Positions 7,087 to 15,634 of a DNA stretch of 38,374 bases are shown piece after piece. Source of the stretch: Sphingomonas sp. PAMC 26605 (GTDB lineage: Bacteria; Pseudomonadota; Alphaproteobacteria; Sphingomonadales; Sphingomonadaceae). The notes under the pieces are model-generated. The model was not told where the DNA came from, ran no database searches, and was given only the letters and a program-made list of their open reading frames with translations. Both the position numbers and the translations under genes were made by a program. The stretch covers positions 1,394,380-1,432,753 of the forward strand of contig NZ_JH584241.1 in assembly GCF_000241485.1 (NCBI RefSeq). Reading direction: 5' to 3'. Each line of letters starts with the position of its first letter. Position 1 is the first letter of the stretch.

Positions 7087-8655
7087 ATGTTCCGCTCGTC
7101 GCCCGCTCCCTGGCGCTTGTCGCGCCGCGCTCCGTCAGTGCGCAAGCGCGCCATCCTGGCGATGGCGGTCAGCGCCACGGCGCTGCTCGCGGGGGTGGGC
7201 TGCGCCTCGGCGCAGGCGCTGTTCCAGTCGCCCCCCGCTCCCGGAGGCCCCGCTCTCTCGGACGAAGTCCGGCAGTTCGTGTCGGTCGATGCCTCGCACG
7301 CCGAGCTGAAACTGATCCACGTGCGCGTGATCGACGGCACCGGCGCCGGGCCGCTCGAAGATCGCACGGTCACGATCCGAAACGGCCGCATCGCTGCGAT
7401 CGCGCCGTCCGCTGCATCCGAACGGGCCGACGGCAAGATCATCCTCGACATGGCCGGGCGAACGCTCCTGCCGGGTCTGGTCGGCATGCACGATCACCTG
7501 TTCTATGTCGCGCGCCCCGGCGCGGATTATGAGCACGCGCAGCGGGTGCCGCTCCTGCTCCCGCAAATGACCTTCGCGGCACCGCGGCTCTATCTTGCCG
7601 GCGGCGTCACCACGATCAGAACGACGGGCTCGATGGAGCCGTATGCCGAACTGAACCTCAAACAGGCGGTCGAAACCAACCAGCTACCGGGTCCTCACAT
7701 GGACGTCACCGGGCCCTATCTGCAGGGGGCTGGAAATATCTTCCTGCAGATGCACACCTTGAGCGGCGCCGAGGACGCGCGCAATACCGTGAACTTCTGG
7801 GCGAGCCAGGGTGTGACCAGCTTCAAGGCCTACGATCACATCACCCGCGCCGAACTGAAAGCCGCGATCGACGCGGCGCATAGCCATGGGTTCAAGATCA
7901 CCGGCCACCTCTGCTCGGTGACCTATCCCGAGGCGGCCGAACTCGGAATCGACAACCTCGAGCATGGGTTTGCGATCAATACCCAGCTCGACCCCGACAA
8001 GAAGCCAGACCTCTGTTCGGAGTCGCAGGGTTCGGCGACCGCAAAGGCGATGGATCCGGACGGGCCGCAAGCGAGGGCGCTCTATGCGCTGCTGATCGCC
8101 AAACACGTTACCGTCACGAGCACCTTGCCGATCTACGATGTGGGCGAAGACGGAGCCCCGCCGCTGCGACAGGCGGAATTGGATGTTTTGACGCCGCAGG
8201 CCAGGGAAGCCTATCTGTACGCGCGCAACGCGGACACCACCGCCAAAAACGATCGCAAGGCACGCTGGCATGCCAATCTGAAGCGACTGGAAGCGCTCGA
8301 GCGGAATTTCGCGTTGGCGGGCGGAACGCTGATGGCCGGCTGCGACCCGACGGGCGACGGGCACATCATCCCGGGGTTTGCCGACCAACGCGAGATGGAG
8401 CTGCTGGTCGATGCCGGCTTCTCGCCGCTCGAGGCGATCAAGATCGGAACCCTGAACGGAGCGACCTATCTCGGTCAGGCCAGCGAAATCGGCAGCGTGA
8501 CGGTCGGCAAGCGCGCCGACCTGATGATCGTCAAGGGCGACCCAAGTCGGCGCATCCAGGACATCGAAAATGTCCAGCTCGTCTTCCGCGACGGGATCGG
8601 CTTCGACCCCGCCAAGCTCCTGAGCTCGGTCAAGGGCCTTTACGGCCTCTATTGA
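7087..8655 (+). CDS. Exported amidohydrolase family protein
   Basis: About 522 residues with a Sec signal peptide: basic RKR, a hydrophobic stretch, then GCASAQA, cleaved near residue 44. The amidohydrolase barrel follows. TLLPGLVGMHDH supplies the metal-binding HxH (H135 and H137), SFKAYDH a probable carbamylated Lys, ITGHLCS and LEHGF two further His ligands, and AGCDPTGDG the catalytic Asp. The C-terminal ADLMIVKGDPS is typical of imidazolonepropionase/prolidase-like amidohydrolases, many of which are periplasmic peptidases. The substrate is unknown. No clear ribosome binding site precedes the ATG at 7087 or the in-frame TTG at 7081. The beta-propeller gene follows after 28 bases. Confidence 0.88.
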   Translation: MFRSSPAPWRLSRRAPSVRKRAILAMAVSATALLAGVGCASAQALFQSPPAPGGPALSDEVRQFVSVDASHAELKLIHVRVIDGTGAGPLEDRTVTIRNGRIAAIAPSAASERADGKIILDMAGRTLLPGLVGMHDHLFYVARPGADYEHAQRVPLLLPQMTFAAPRLYLAGGVTTIRTTGSMEPYAELNLKQAVETNQLPGPHMDVTGPYLQGAGNIFLQMHTLSGAEDARNTVNFWASQGVTSFKAYDHITRAELKAAIDAAHSHGFKITGHLCSVTYPEAAELGIDNLEHGFAINTQLDPDKKPDLCSESQGSATAKAMDPDGPQARALYALLIAKHVTVTSTLPIYDVGEDGAPPLRQAELDVLTPQAREAYLYARNADTTAKNDRKARWHANLKRLEALERNFALAGGTLMAGCDPTGDGHIIPGFADQREMELLVDAGFSPLEAIKIGTLNGATYLGQASEIGSVTVGKRADLMIVKGDPSRRIQDIENVQLVFRDGIGFDPAKLLSSVKGLYGLY

Positions 8656-8683
8656 GGTCGCGAGCGTGATGAGGATGGCTGAC

Positions 8684-9586
8684 ATGAGCACTACCACACG
8701 AAGGCACGTGCTGGCGGGAGGCGCTTTGCTCGCAACGGCCGGCGTTGCCGTCGGACGAACCCCCGCGCGGCGCACCTTCTTCGCGCCGGTTTCGACGGGC
8801 GAAGAGCGAGGGCCGCCGATCCGACAGCGCACCGCAACGACGCGCAAACTCTTCAAATGCCCCGCAGGATACCCCAACGCGCTTTCTTCCAGTCCGGACG
8901 GACTGTGGATCGCCGAGCAGCGCGTCGACAAGGCACGCGAGCGGATCTGGCGGGTCGATGGCACCGGCGCCGTCTTGCAGACGCTTTCGTCGGACGCGAC
9001 CGACACGAGCGGGATTGCCTATGGCAACGGCGTGCTGTGGGTCTGCGCGAACAGCGAGACCAATCAGGGCGTTTACGAAACCAGCCGCGATGGGCGCACC
9101 CTGGCGCATCGCCAGATCCCGCTCGGGCCGGCGCAGCTGGCGGGTGGTTGCCATGGCGCGACCTGGCACGACGGTTTTTTATGGGTCACCGCCAACCGCC
9201 CGCGCGCGATCCTGCGGATCGATCCCAAGACCTGGACGGTGAGCTATCTCATCCCCTTTGGGCTTCCAGGCGGCCTCACCCGCTATCATGGCTGCGCCGT
9301 GCTCGGCGACTCGATGTACATGGTGTCGGGCGGCGAAAGCCGGACCTATGCGGAGGGCCAGACAAATCTGATCCGATATGATCTTGCCACCGGGGTCATC
9401 CGCGAGATCTTCGACTTCGCACCGGGGAGTTGCGATCCGCATGGGCTGACGGTGCACGATGGGCGCTTGATCGCCTGCGACTCGGGGCTCCATCCGGGCT
9501 GGGACAGTCGCTACGACGTTCACGGGCTCGGGAAGCGGACGAGCCCGAGTGCCGGCTGGGTCTTCGAAATCGAACTGGGGACCTGA
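8684..9586 (+). CDS. Exported beta-propeller (SMP-30/NHL-like) protein
   Basis: About 300 residues. The N-terminus STTTRRHVLAGGALLATAGVA looks like a twin-arginine (Tat) leader. The body consists of short repeated blades: NALSSSPDGLWIAEQ, SGIAYGNGVLWVCAN, GATWHDGFLWVTAN, GCAVLGDSMYMVSGG and DPHGLTVHDGRLIACDSG. These are the N/H-G-[LI]-x3-DGxLW pattern of six-bladed propellers. The function is unknown; lactonase-like or ligand-binding roles are common in this fold. Starts at 8666, 8669 and 8675 are also in frame. I prefer ATG 8684 because GAGG lies nine bases upstream and the Tat leader begins there. It probably shares an operon with the amidohydrolase. Confidence 0.82.
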   Translation: MSTTTRRHVLAGGALLATAGVAVGRTPARRTFFAPVSTGEERGPPIRQRTATTRKLFKCPAGYPNALSSSPDGLWIAEQRVDKARERIWRVDGTGAVLQTLSSDATDTSGIAYGNGVLWVCANSETNQGVYETSRDGRTLAHRQIPLGPAQLAGGCHGATWHDGFLWVTANRPRAILRIDPKTWTVSYLIPFGLPGGLTRYHGCAVLGDSMYMVSGGESRTYAEGQTNLIRYDLATGVIREIFDFAPGSCDPHGLTVHDGRLIACDSGLHPGWDSRYDVHGLGKRTSPSAGWVFEIELGT

Positions 9587-9729
9587 ACGTGCGCCGAGTC
9601 CATGGCCGTGGCCGACACCGACGGACGAGCGCTTGATCCAACCAAGGGGCAAACCGGGCGACCGGCAGGACAATGCCGGAAGCCACGCTCGCTTCAGCCC
9701 GCCCCGGCGGTGCATTTGAGGAACGCGGA

Positions 9730-10536
9730 ATGCGAAACATTCTATGGGGAGTCTTGGCGTCGGCTACGCTTGCGGCGCCCCTCCCCGGGACCGACGAAGC
9801 GATTCGACATGCCGTCGCCTCGCCCGCACGGGACGAAGACTTCGTCGCCCGCGATGTCGTCCGGCATCCTGCAGAGGAACTGAGCTTCTTCGGCGTGCGA
9901 CCCACGTCGACGGTGGTCGAAGTCTGGCCGGGCGGCGGGTACTGGACTCAGATCCTGGCCCCGCTCTTGCACGATCATGGCGCCTATTACGCCGCGTTCG
10001 GGCCCGCGGACGGGGACTCGGAGGAGCGGCTCTTCGCTGTCGGACCCGAGTTCCAACGCATGCTCCACCACAATCCGTCGATCTATGGGAAGGCGCACCT
10101 GACCGAATTTGGCGCCCACCATCCTGAGATGGCGCCTCCGGGAAGTGCCGATTTCGTCCTGACGTTCCGCAACCTCCACAATTGGATGAGCGAGGGGACC
10201 GCACCGGCCATGCTCGCGGCCATCCACCGTGCGCTCAAGCCCGGCGGCGTCCTCGGCATTGAGGACCATCGTGGCAACGCATCCATCCCGCAGGACCCGA
10301 AGGCTCGCTCGGGCTATGTCCGCCAGGCATACGCAATCCGATTGATCGAGCGCGCCGGCTTCACGCTCGTCGCGTCATCCGAGATCAACGCCAACCCTCG
10401 CGACACCACCATCTGGCCGAAGGGGGTCTGGACCCTCCCACCCGTTCTCGCGCTCAAAGACCAGGACCGTGAAAAGTATCTGGCGGTCGGCGAAGCCGAC
10501 AATTTCGTTCTCAAATTCCGCAAAGTCCGAACCTGA
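9730..10536 (+). CDS. Exported class I methyltransferase-like protein (COG4798 type)
   Basis: A 268-residue protein with a short signal-like N-terminus (MRNILWGVLASATLAAPLPG), then VVRHPAEELSFFGVRPTSTVVEVWPGGGYWTQIL. That segment is a SAM-binding motif I with Trp in place of the usual Gly. Later come FVLTFRNLHNW, ALKPGGVLGIEDHRG and a C-terminal AGFTLVASSEI. The pattern fits the 'predicted methyltransferase' family often found with export signals. Because periplasmic SAM is not expected, it may bind something else. The ATG has GAGGA about eight bases upstream. The frame is open upstream to 9673, but that extension lacks pattern. Confidence 0.82.
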   Translation: MRNILWGVLASATLAAPLPGTDEAIRHAVASPARDEDFVARDVVRHPAEELSFFGVRPTSTVVEVWPGGGYWTQILAPLLHDHGAYYAAFGPADGDSEERLFAVGPEFQRMLHHNPSIYGKAHLTEFGAHHPEMAPPGSADFVLTFRNLHNWMSEGTAPAMLAAIHRALKPGGVLGIEDHRGNASIPQDPKARSGYVRQAYAIRLIERAGFTLVASSEINANPRDTTIWPKGVWTLPPVLALKDQDREKYLAVGEADNFVLKFRKVRT

Positions 10537-10596
10537 GCGAGACGATCGCGCGCGCGTTACAACCGAAACATTTCGATCTGGCTGCAAAGGACTCTT

Positions 10597-11082
10597 ATGC
10601 TCTCTCGTTTCGTTATCTGTGCGACTTTCATTGCGGCGAGCGCGAATGTCGCGATGGCGCAGAGCCTGCCGCCGGTCCCGGTCTTGACCGAAAGTCCCTG
10701 GAATGGCGACTGGGTGCTCAGCCCGACGCGCAATACCGCCGCGATCAAGGAGGCTGCGGCGGATGGCTATCGTTTCCACCTGCAGCCCGACGGTCGCATC
10801 CGCTGGGAAATCCCATCGTTGCACGAAGTGGTGGAGGGCCGGGTCGATGGACAGCCGATGAGCATTCGGCGGCTCAAGCCGACCGCGCTGACCTTGTCGG
10901 TCACCGCCGAGGGGTCTCGCGTGCTCGTCTACCACGTGGCGAGAAACGGGAAGCCGGAAGGCGAAGGGCGTATGACGCTGGTGGATCAGGGCAGGGCATG
11001 GGTCGATATCTCCCAGCCTGCGGGACGGCCCGATCTTGCGGGCGCGGTCATTTACGTGCGGCCTGATGCGACAGACCGCTAA
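10597..11082 (+). CDS. Small exported protein of unknown function
   Basis: 161 residues with a clear Sec signal peptide (MLSRFVICATFIAASANVAMA, cleavage near residue 21). The mature domain is about 140 residues and rich in beta strands: SPWNGDWVLSPTRN, GYRFHLQPDGRIRWEIPS, LTLSVTAEGSRVLVYHVARNGK. The WxGxW / RNG pattern resembles lipocalin-like small-molecule-binding domains seen in sphingomonad secreted proteins, but I cannot assign a family. AAAGGA precedes the ATG. It follows the methyltransferase-like gene by 60 bases and ends the exported-protein run. Confidence 0.75.
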   Translation: MLSRFVICATFIAASANVAMAQSLPPVPVLTESPWNGDWVLSPTRNTAAIKEAAADGYRFHLQPDGRIRWEIPSLHEVVEGRVDGQPMSIRRLKPTALTLSVTAEGSRVLVYHVARNGKPEGEGRMTLVDQGRAWVDISQPAGRPDLAGAVIYVRPDATDR

Positions 11083-11316
11083 ACCGCAAAGGCAGCGAAG
11101 CGGACCGCACCGCGACCCCCGATTCCCGCGCCGCTTCGATACAGGATTGGCGAGCCGCCACCGCTTGTTCGCGCGCCGCAAAGCGGGAGCGATATGATAC
11201 AGGCCTTGTCGATTTGCCCCGGCGAGCGATTGCGCCGATGGATCAGGCCATTTTCGGGGTGACGCCGGCTTTATCAGCAGTCTGAGCGGAGACGAGGTAT
11301 CGACACGGCGATCGAG

Positions 11317-11339
11317 ACGTATTACGTACCGTTCGTTAT
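11317..11339. promoter_or_regulatory. Palindromes overlapping the start of a TetR gene
   Basis: ACGTA-T-TACGT (11317-11327) is a perfect 11-bp palindrome. A second, overlapping inverted repeat, ATTACG-N7-CGTTAT (11321-11339), runs into the ATG at 11338. This is the probable autoregulatory operator of the TetR protein. No ribosome binding site fits between the palindromes and the ATG. Confidence 0.45.
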
Positions 11340-11961
11340 GAAAATAGTTGCCCCCCTTGCCTCGATTGCTGCCCGGCGCGGGCGGCCGCGTGAGTTCTGT
11401 ACCGTCGAGGCGCTCAGCACGGCGCTCGGCGTGTTTTGGACCAAGGGGTACGAGGGCGCGTCGTTGGCGGACTTGACCGCCGCGATGGGCATCACCAAGC
11501 CGAGCCTCTATGCCGCGTTCGGCAACAAGGAGGCGCTCTTCCACAAGGCGCTCGACCTCTACGAGGCCGAGAAGCTCGCTTATACGCGCGAAGCGCTCGC
11601 CGCCCCGACGGCGCGCGGCGTTGCCGAATATATCCTGCGCGGCGCGCTCGATGCGCAGACGAGCAGTCATGGTCCCACGGGGTGCCTAAGGGTCATGAGC
11701 GCGATCATGTGTGGACCGGAGGCCGATTCGATCAAGGCCGACGTCATCCAGCGTCGCAAATCGTCGCAGGCAGCGCTGATCGAGCGCTTTAGCCAGGCGC
11801 AGCGCGACGGTGACCTCTCCGATCAGATCGACCCCGAGGGACTGACCCAGTATCTCTATGCGATCCTGCAGGGGATGGCGGTCCAGGCGGGATCGGGCGC
11901 GAGCCGCGCCGATCTCGAGCGGGTGGTAGAGACGAGCTTGATGGTGTGGCCGACCGGCTGA
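11338..11961 (+). CDS. TetR family regulator (GRPREF subgroup)
   Basis: A 207-residue regulator. After RRGRPREF comes a TetR helix-turn-helix: ALGVFWTKGYEGASLADLTAAMGITKPSLYAAFGNKEALFHKAL. The ligand domain contains GPTGCLRVMSA, a C-x-x-M/N pocket strand also present in the TetR at 19147 (GCLAMNSA). There is no Shine-Dalgarno sequence before the ATG, and an operator-like palindrome overlaps it, so a leaderless or very short-leader mRNA is plausible. The gene stands alone; the next gene, DUF1223, is convergent. Target genes are not evident beyond itself. Confidence 0.9.
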   Translation: MKIVAPLASIAARRGRPREFCTVEALSTALGVFWTKGYEGASLADLTAAMGITKPSLYAAFGNKEALFHKALDLYEAEKLAYTREALAAPTARGVAEYILRGALDAQTSSHGPTGCLRVMSAIMCGPEADSIKADVIQRRKSSQAALIERFSQAQRDGDLSDQIDPEGLTQYLYAILQGMAVQAGSGASRADLERVVETSLMVWPTG

Positions 11962-12204
11962 AGAGAAAGCGACGAACCGGTATCAAAAACCAGGGCATCC
12001 AGATCTGACAGGGGCGCTGGACGACAAGTCCTTTGCCTCTGTAAGTGCCAGTGCCTTGCCGCCCGCCACTGCCGCCACCCCAAACGTTGTACGGAGCGCG
12101 TGTCGGGCGGTTTCGCCTGGGCGCATATCGCTTTCGCCGGCGGGCACCGCGGCCGGTGCAGGTGCGGGTGGATTTCGCCGCAGGGTATCAAACGCGGGGC
12201 GGGG

Positions 12205-12954
12205 CTAAGCCGCGAGCTTGCGCGCCGCCACGATCACACCGCCCTGGCCCTGCTGGATCAGCACGGCACCGCTCAAGCCGCGCTCGTTTGCGGACGGCAA
12301 GCGAAAGTCGGCTGCCGGCCCGTGCCAGTCGCCAAGCCGCACCAGCTCGCGCACGATGTCGCGGTGCGGCAGCGTGCGCCCGCCATTCTCGCCCGCGCTG
12401 ATCGGCACTTCGCGCGATCGCGCGTCGTAGCGGACCAGCCACACGGTCAGCGGAGCCGACGGCGCGGTGGCGGCGGCGAGATGAACGCGACCGTCGGCCT
12501 CGCTGATCTCCGGCCCGCCGCGCGCCGGTCCCTCCTTGGCGAGAAGGGCGTCGAGCTGCGCGCGATTGCTGCCGACGATGGTCGGCCCGCCATTGACGAT
12601 CACCTGCGGCGTGGCGACCTGTCCGCGCCCGCCGGCGCGGGCATAGTCCCACTGGCGGGCGGTCCAGCGCGGCGAGCCGAACGTGTCCTTCCAGCCGAGC
12701 TGGTCCCAATAGGTCACGGCGAACGACAGAGCGAGCACGTCCGGCCGATCGGCGAGGGCATTGACGTTGGCGTTGGCCGGCGGGCACGACGAGCACCCCT
12801 GGCTCTGGAACAGCTCGAGCACCACCGGATGCGCGGCGGAGGCGCCCGCGATCGGCTGCGCCGCGCGGGTCGGGGCAGCGGGGGCGCTATCTGCCTGGCC
12901 GCACGCGGCCAGCGCGATGGGGGCCAGGAGGGTCGTCAGAAGACGGGGTGACAT
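12205..12954 (-). CDS. DUF1223 thioredoxin-fold lipoprotein
   Basis: 249 residues. The N-terminus MSPRLLTTLLAPIALAACGQ ends in a lipobox (LAAC), predicting a lipid-anchored periplasmic protein. The mature part begins VVLELFQSQGCSSCPPANANV, a thioredoxin-like strand with a CSSC pair, then continues with FAVTYWDQLGWKDTFGSPRWTARQ and TPQVIVNG. These are hallmarks of DUF1223. The role is unknown, but the CxxC pair and location suggest thiol chemistry or metal handling. The ATG has GAGGAA eight bases upstream. A weak SigF-type promoter (TGTAAC-N17-CGGAT) lies at 13005-13032. This links it loosely to the thiol genes of the right-hand part. Confidence 0.9.
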   Translation of the reverse strand: MSPRLLTTLLAPIALAACGQADSAPAAPTRAAQPIAGASAAHPVVLELFQSQGCSSCPPANANVNALADRPDVLALSFAVTYWDQLGWKDTFGSPRWTARQWDYARAGGRGQVATPQVIVNGGPTIVGSNRAQLDALLAKEGPARGGPEISEADGRVHLAAATAPSAPLTVWLVRYDARSREVPISAGENGGRTLPHRDIVRELVRLGDWHGPAADFRLPSANERGLSGAVLIQQGQGGVIVAARKLAA

Positions 12955-13004
12955 GGGATCGTTCCTCTTCGCGTTAAGCGCGCGCCGTGGGGCGCCCTAA
13001 GCTA

Positions 13005-13032
13005 ATCCGCTCCGCGCGTGTCTTCGGTTACA
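13005..13032 (-). promoter_or_regulatory. Weak SigF-type ECF promoter before DUF1223 gene
   Basis: On the minus strand TGTAACC (from 13032) is followed, after 17 bases from TGTAAC, by CGGAT. The -35 and spacing match the other copies, while the -10 differs at the third base (CGGA instead of CGAA). The start codon is about 50 bases downstream. Confidence 0.4.
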
Positions 13033-13123
13033 GGCGCCGCCCTGCGTGCCGGCGGCGGCGCGGATGCTGGATAGCGCGCGCAGCCGACCCGTCTCATCCC
13101 AGCGCGATGCGCGATCGCCTCTG

Positions 13124-14431
13124 CTAAGTCCGGATATGTGCAAAGCACGTCCGCAGTTCCGAGGTGAACAGCGCCGGCTGCTCGAAGGCAGCGAAATGGC
13201 CGCCTTTCGCTACGCGGTTCCAGTAGAAGAGCTTGGGATAGGTGCGCTCACCCCAAATGCGGGGCGGCCGGTAGATCTCCCCTGGAAAGATGCTGACACC
13301 GACCGGGATATCCACGACCCGGCGCGATTCTTGGTCCCCCGAGTTCTCCGCATAAAGCCGGGCTGACGAGGCGCCGCTCCCCGTGATCCAGTAGAGCATG
13401 ATGTCGTCGAGCATCGCATCGCGCGAGATAACCGATTCCGGGTTGTGGTTGCTGTCCGACCAATCCGTGAACTTTTCGTAGATCCACATGGCCTGTCCCA
13501 CTGGAGAATCGACGAGGCCGTAGCCAAGGGTCTGCGGCCGTGTTTCCTGGATGGCCCCATAGCCGGTCATTGTCCGGAAGAACGCCTTGAGTTCGGCGAT
13601 CGCCGCCTTCTCTTCGGCGGTCGGCTCGCCTTCGAGCGGTGGCGGCGAGAGGGTCGGGAAGTTGAGGTGGATCGCCGCCAGCCCTTCAGGCTTTTGCACG
13701 CCGAGCCATGTCGTCACATGCGCGCCCCAGTCGCCGCCCTGCGCGACCCAGCGGCGATAGCCGAGCCGCTTCATCAGCGTGCTCCAGGCGGTGGCGATCT
13801 TCGGCACATCCCACCCTGTCTGTCGCGGCTTGTCCGAAAAACCGTAGCCCGGCAGCGACGGGATGACGACATGGAACGCGTCCTCGGCGCGTCCACCATG
13901 TGCCTCGGGATCGGTCAGCGGACCGATCACGTCGAGAAACTCGACGACCGAGCCCGGCCATCCGTGCGTGAGGATGATCGGCAGGGCATTCGCATGCTTC
14001 GAGCGGACATGGAGAAAGTGGATCCCGAGGCCGTCGATCGCGGTCCGGAATTGCGGGAACGCATTGAGCCTGCGCTCGAGCCGGCCCATGTCGTAGACAT
14101 CGCGCCAATAGTCGACGAGACTGCGCGCGCGGTGCAGTTGGACGCCTTGCGACCCGTCGGTCACGGTCTCCTGCTCGGGCCAGCGCGTCATCGCCAGGCG
14201 GCGCCTGAGATCCTCGATCGCGGCGGGCGCGATGGCGACGCGGAAGGGCCGCACCGCCTCCGTGGCGGGCGGCAGATCGACCCCGATCGACGGCGCGATC
14301 GCTCCGTGCGCGCCTGCCTTGACCGACGCAAGGCCGAGCGCACCGAGGCCGAGCCCCGCCTGCAGCAGCGTCCTGCGCAAAGCGAGCGGCGTGCGGTCGG
14401 CGACGTCGTCACCGGGTAGAGCCTCATCCAT
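13124..14431 (-). CDS. Exported epoxide hydrolase (EHN plus alpha/beta hydrolase)
   Basis: A 435-residue protein. Residues 15-43 form a twin-arginine-like leader (LRRTLLQAGLGLGALGLASVKAGA). The epoxide hydrolase N-terminal (EHN) domain follows: FRVAIAPAAIEDLRRRLAMTRWP, DYWRDVYDM and FPQFRTAIDGLGIHFLHVRS. The hydrolase core has oxyanion motif HGWPGS (156-161), nucleophile D234 in QGGDWGAH and catalytic H412 in KGGHFAAFEQP. Microsomal-type enzymes hydrolyse epoxides to diols. AGGAA lies five bases before the ATG. An exact GTAACC-N16-CGAA promoter lies about 55 bases upstream (14486-14511). The same strand carries a TetR gene upstream. Confidence 0.92.
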   Translation of the reverse strand: MDEALPGDDVADRTPLALRRTLLQAGLGLGALGLASVKAGAHGAIAPSIGVDLPPATEAVRPFRVAIAPAAIEDLRRRLAMTRWPEQETVTDGSQGVQLHRARSLVDYWRDVYDMGRLERRLNAFPQFRTAIDGLGIHFLHVRSKHANALPIILTHGWPGSVVEFLDVIGPLTDPEAHGGRAEDAFHVVIPSLPGYGFSDKPRQTGWDVPKIATAWSTLMKRLGYRRWVAQGGDWGAHVTTWLGVQKPEGLAAIHLNFPTLSPPPLEGEPTAEEKAAIAELKAFFRTMTGYGAIQETRPQTLGYGLVDSPVGQAMWIYEKFTDWSDSNHNPESVISRDAMLDDIMLYWITGSGASSARLYAENSGDQESRRVVDIPVGVSIFPGEIYRPPRIWGERTYPKLFYWNRVAKGGHFAAFEQPALFTSELRTCFAHIRT

Positions 14432-14485
14432 CGAATTTCCTGGTCCCTGAAACACGGCGAGAGGACGATCCGCACCCTTTGGCGG

Positions 14486-14511
14486 TTCGAACCGAGTCGC
14501 CGCTCGGTTAC
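14486..14511 (-). promoter_or_regulatory. Exact SigF-type ECF promoter GTAACC-N16-CGAA before epoxide hydrolase
   Basis: On the minus strand GTAACC (14511-14506) and CGAA (14489-14486) are separated by exactly 16 bases. The predicted transcript would start near 14479, giving a leader of about 48 bases to the ATG at 14431. The base before GTAACC is C, whereas the six 27.8-38.3 kb copies have T. Confidence 0.6.
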
Positions 14512-14586
14512 GATCCTTGGACGCCGATCGCACAAAAACCAGCGGCCGTCCGTCGCGTTGCGACGGACGGTTCGCTGCCCCCGCCG

Positions 14587-15219
14587 TCATCCCGCCGGCG
14601 TCGTGCTTCCTCGTGGCGAAAGCAGCACCAGATCGGCCGCTTCCTCGGCATCGTCGAGCAGCGTCTTGCGGGGTGTTCCCAACTGCGCGCGCATCGTCAG
14701 GCCGCGGCCAAGGTCGAGCACCTGATACGCCCGCGTGCGCGCGGGAAAGTCGGGCGGGACGTCTCCCGCGTCGATCGCGTCGCAAAAACGACGCTCGACG
14801 AGCGCCGTGGCGGCAGCGACGGCATCCTGCACGAACTGTCGCACCTCGGCATCGTTCACCAGCGGCGCCACGCAGACGAGAAGACATCCTGGCGCCGTTT
14901 CGGCCGGCGTCGCATTCTCCACGGCATCGCGCAGGAAACCCGCGATCGCGCCGCGCAGGGTCGGCGGCGTGAAGAGCGCCTTCGCCGCGCGCGCGCCTTT
15001 AACCTCGGCGTACGCCCGAAGGACGCGCAGAAACAACGTCCGCTTGTCCCCGAACACCGCGTAGAGGCTTGGCCGTCCGACCCCCATCGCGGCAACGAGA
15101 TCGTCGATCGTCACGCCGTCATAGCCTTGCGCGCGGAAGACCCGTGTCGCCTGCTCCAGCGCCTGCACCTCGTCGAAGGAGCGCGGTCGGCCGCGTGGCC
15201 TGGCAACATTCTGAATCAT
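14587..15219 (-). CDS. TetR family regulator (GRPRSF type)
   Basis: About 210 residues: ARPRGRPRSF, then a TetR helix-turn-helix (ATRVFRAQGYDGVTIDDLVAAMGVGRPSLYAVFGDKRTLFLRVL). The ligand domain has GCLLVCVAP, matching the C-containing pocket strand of the other GRPREF regulators here. A TTG at 15228 is in frame but only two bases from AAGGAG; the ATG at 15219 lies eleven bases from it and gives MIQNVARPRGRPRSF. It is divergent from the SDR pair at 15635 and 16456, its most likely targets, and the AT-rich spacer has small palindromes. Confidence 0.88.
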   Translation of the reverse strand: MIQNVARPRGRPRSFDEVQALEQATRVFRAQGYDGVTIDDLVAAMGVGRPSLYAVFGDKRTLFLRVLRAYAEVKGARAAKALFTPPTLRGAIAGFLRDAVENATPAETAPGCLLVCVAPLVNDAEVRQFVQDAVAAATALVERRFCDAIDAGDVPPDFPARTRAYQVLDLGRGLTMRAQLGTPRKTLLDDAEEAADLVLLSPRGSTTPAG

Positions 15220-15255
15220 CCGGTTCAAAGCTCCTTGCCCGTAGTCAGAATATAT

Positions 15256-15267
15256 AACAATAATGTT
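15256..15267. promoter_or_regulatory. Near-palindrome AACAATAATGTT upstream of TetR gene
   Basis: Ten of twelve bases are symmetric (AACA-x-TA-x-TGTT). It lies 36 bases upstream of the regulator start, in the AT-rich divergent spacer 15229-15634, where a TetR operator would be expected. No second copy was found near the SDR gene, so the call is tentative. Confidence 0.3.
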
Positions 15268-15551
15268 TCAAAACAGCAAGCCTGCTTTAGACGCGACAGT
15301 CCCTACGCAAGCCTTTGTCTGTCCGCCCTCCGGTGTTGCGAGCGTCATCAACAGGGTGGCCATTTCACCGCCGCCTCATGGGGCAGAGCCCATCACGGCC
15401 GCGCACCTGCTTTCGAATTGCCGAGGGGAGTTCGCTCCGGCGCCGTGGTCGCGGCGAAGCGGCCGCGGGCGCAACGGTAGGGCAGGCATTGCGCGGCTAG
15501 CCGAAGCCCCAATAATTTTCAGAATAAAAAATCATTCAGTTCATAAATATC

Positions 15552-15591
15552 TTGACCGACGATCATCCGTGCTACTATTGCACTGAACAGT
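15552..15591 (+). promoter_or_regulatory. Candidate housekeeping promoter and small palindrome before SDR pair
   Basis: TTGACC (15552-15557) and TACTAT (15573-15578), preceded by TG one base upstream (an extended -10), are spaced by 15 bases. ACTG-AA-CAGT (15582-15591) is a symmetric element at the expected transcription start. Spacing is shorter than the ideal 17, so confidence is low. The surrounding 15490-15600 stretch is noticeably AT-rich for this window. Confidence 0.3.
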
Positions 15592-15634
15592 TAGAAAATC
15601 AGACGCCGCGGTCGGCGTTGCACGGAGACGACAC

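Noticed and set aside
10534..10561. Another TGTAAC element (minus strand, near 10556-10561)
   Set aside because: At the required 17-base spacing there is GCTC instead of CGAA or CGTA, and it points away from the downstream gene, so it does not fit the promoter family.
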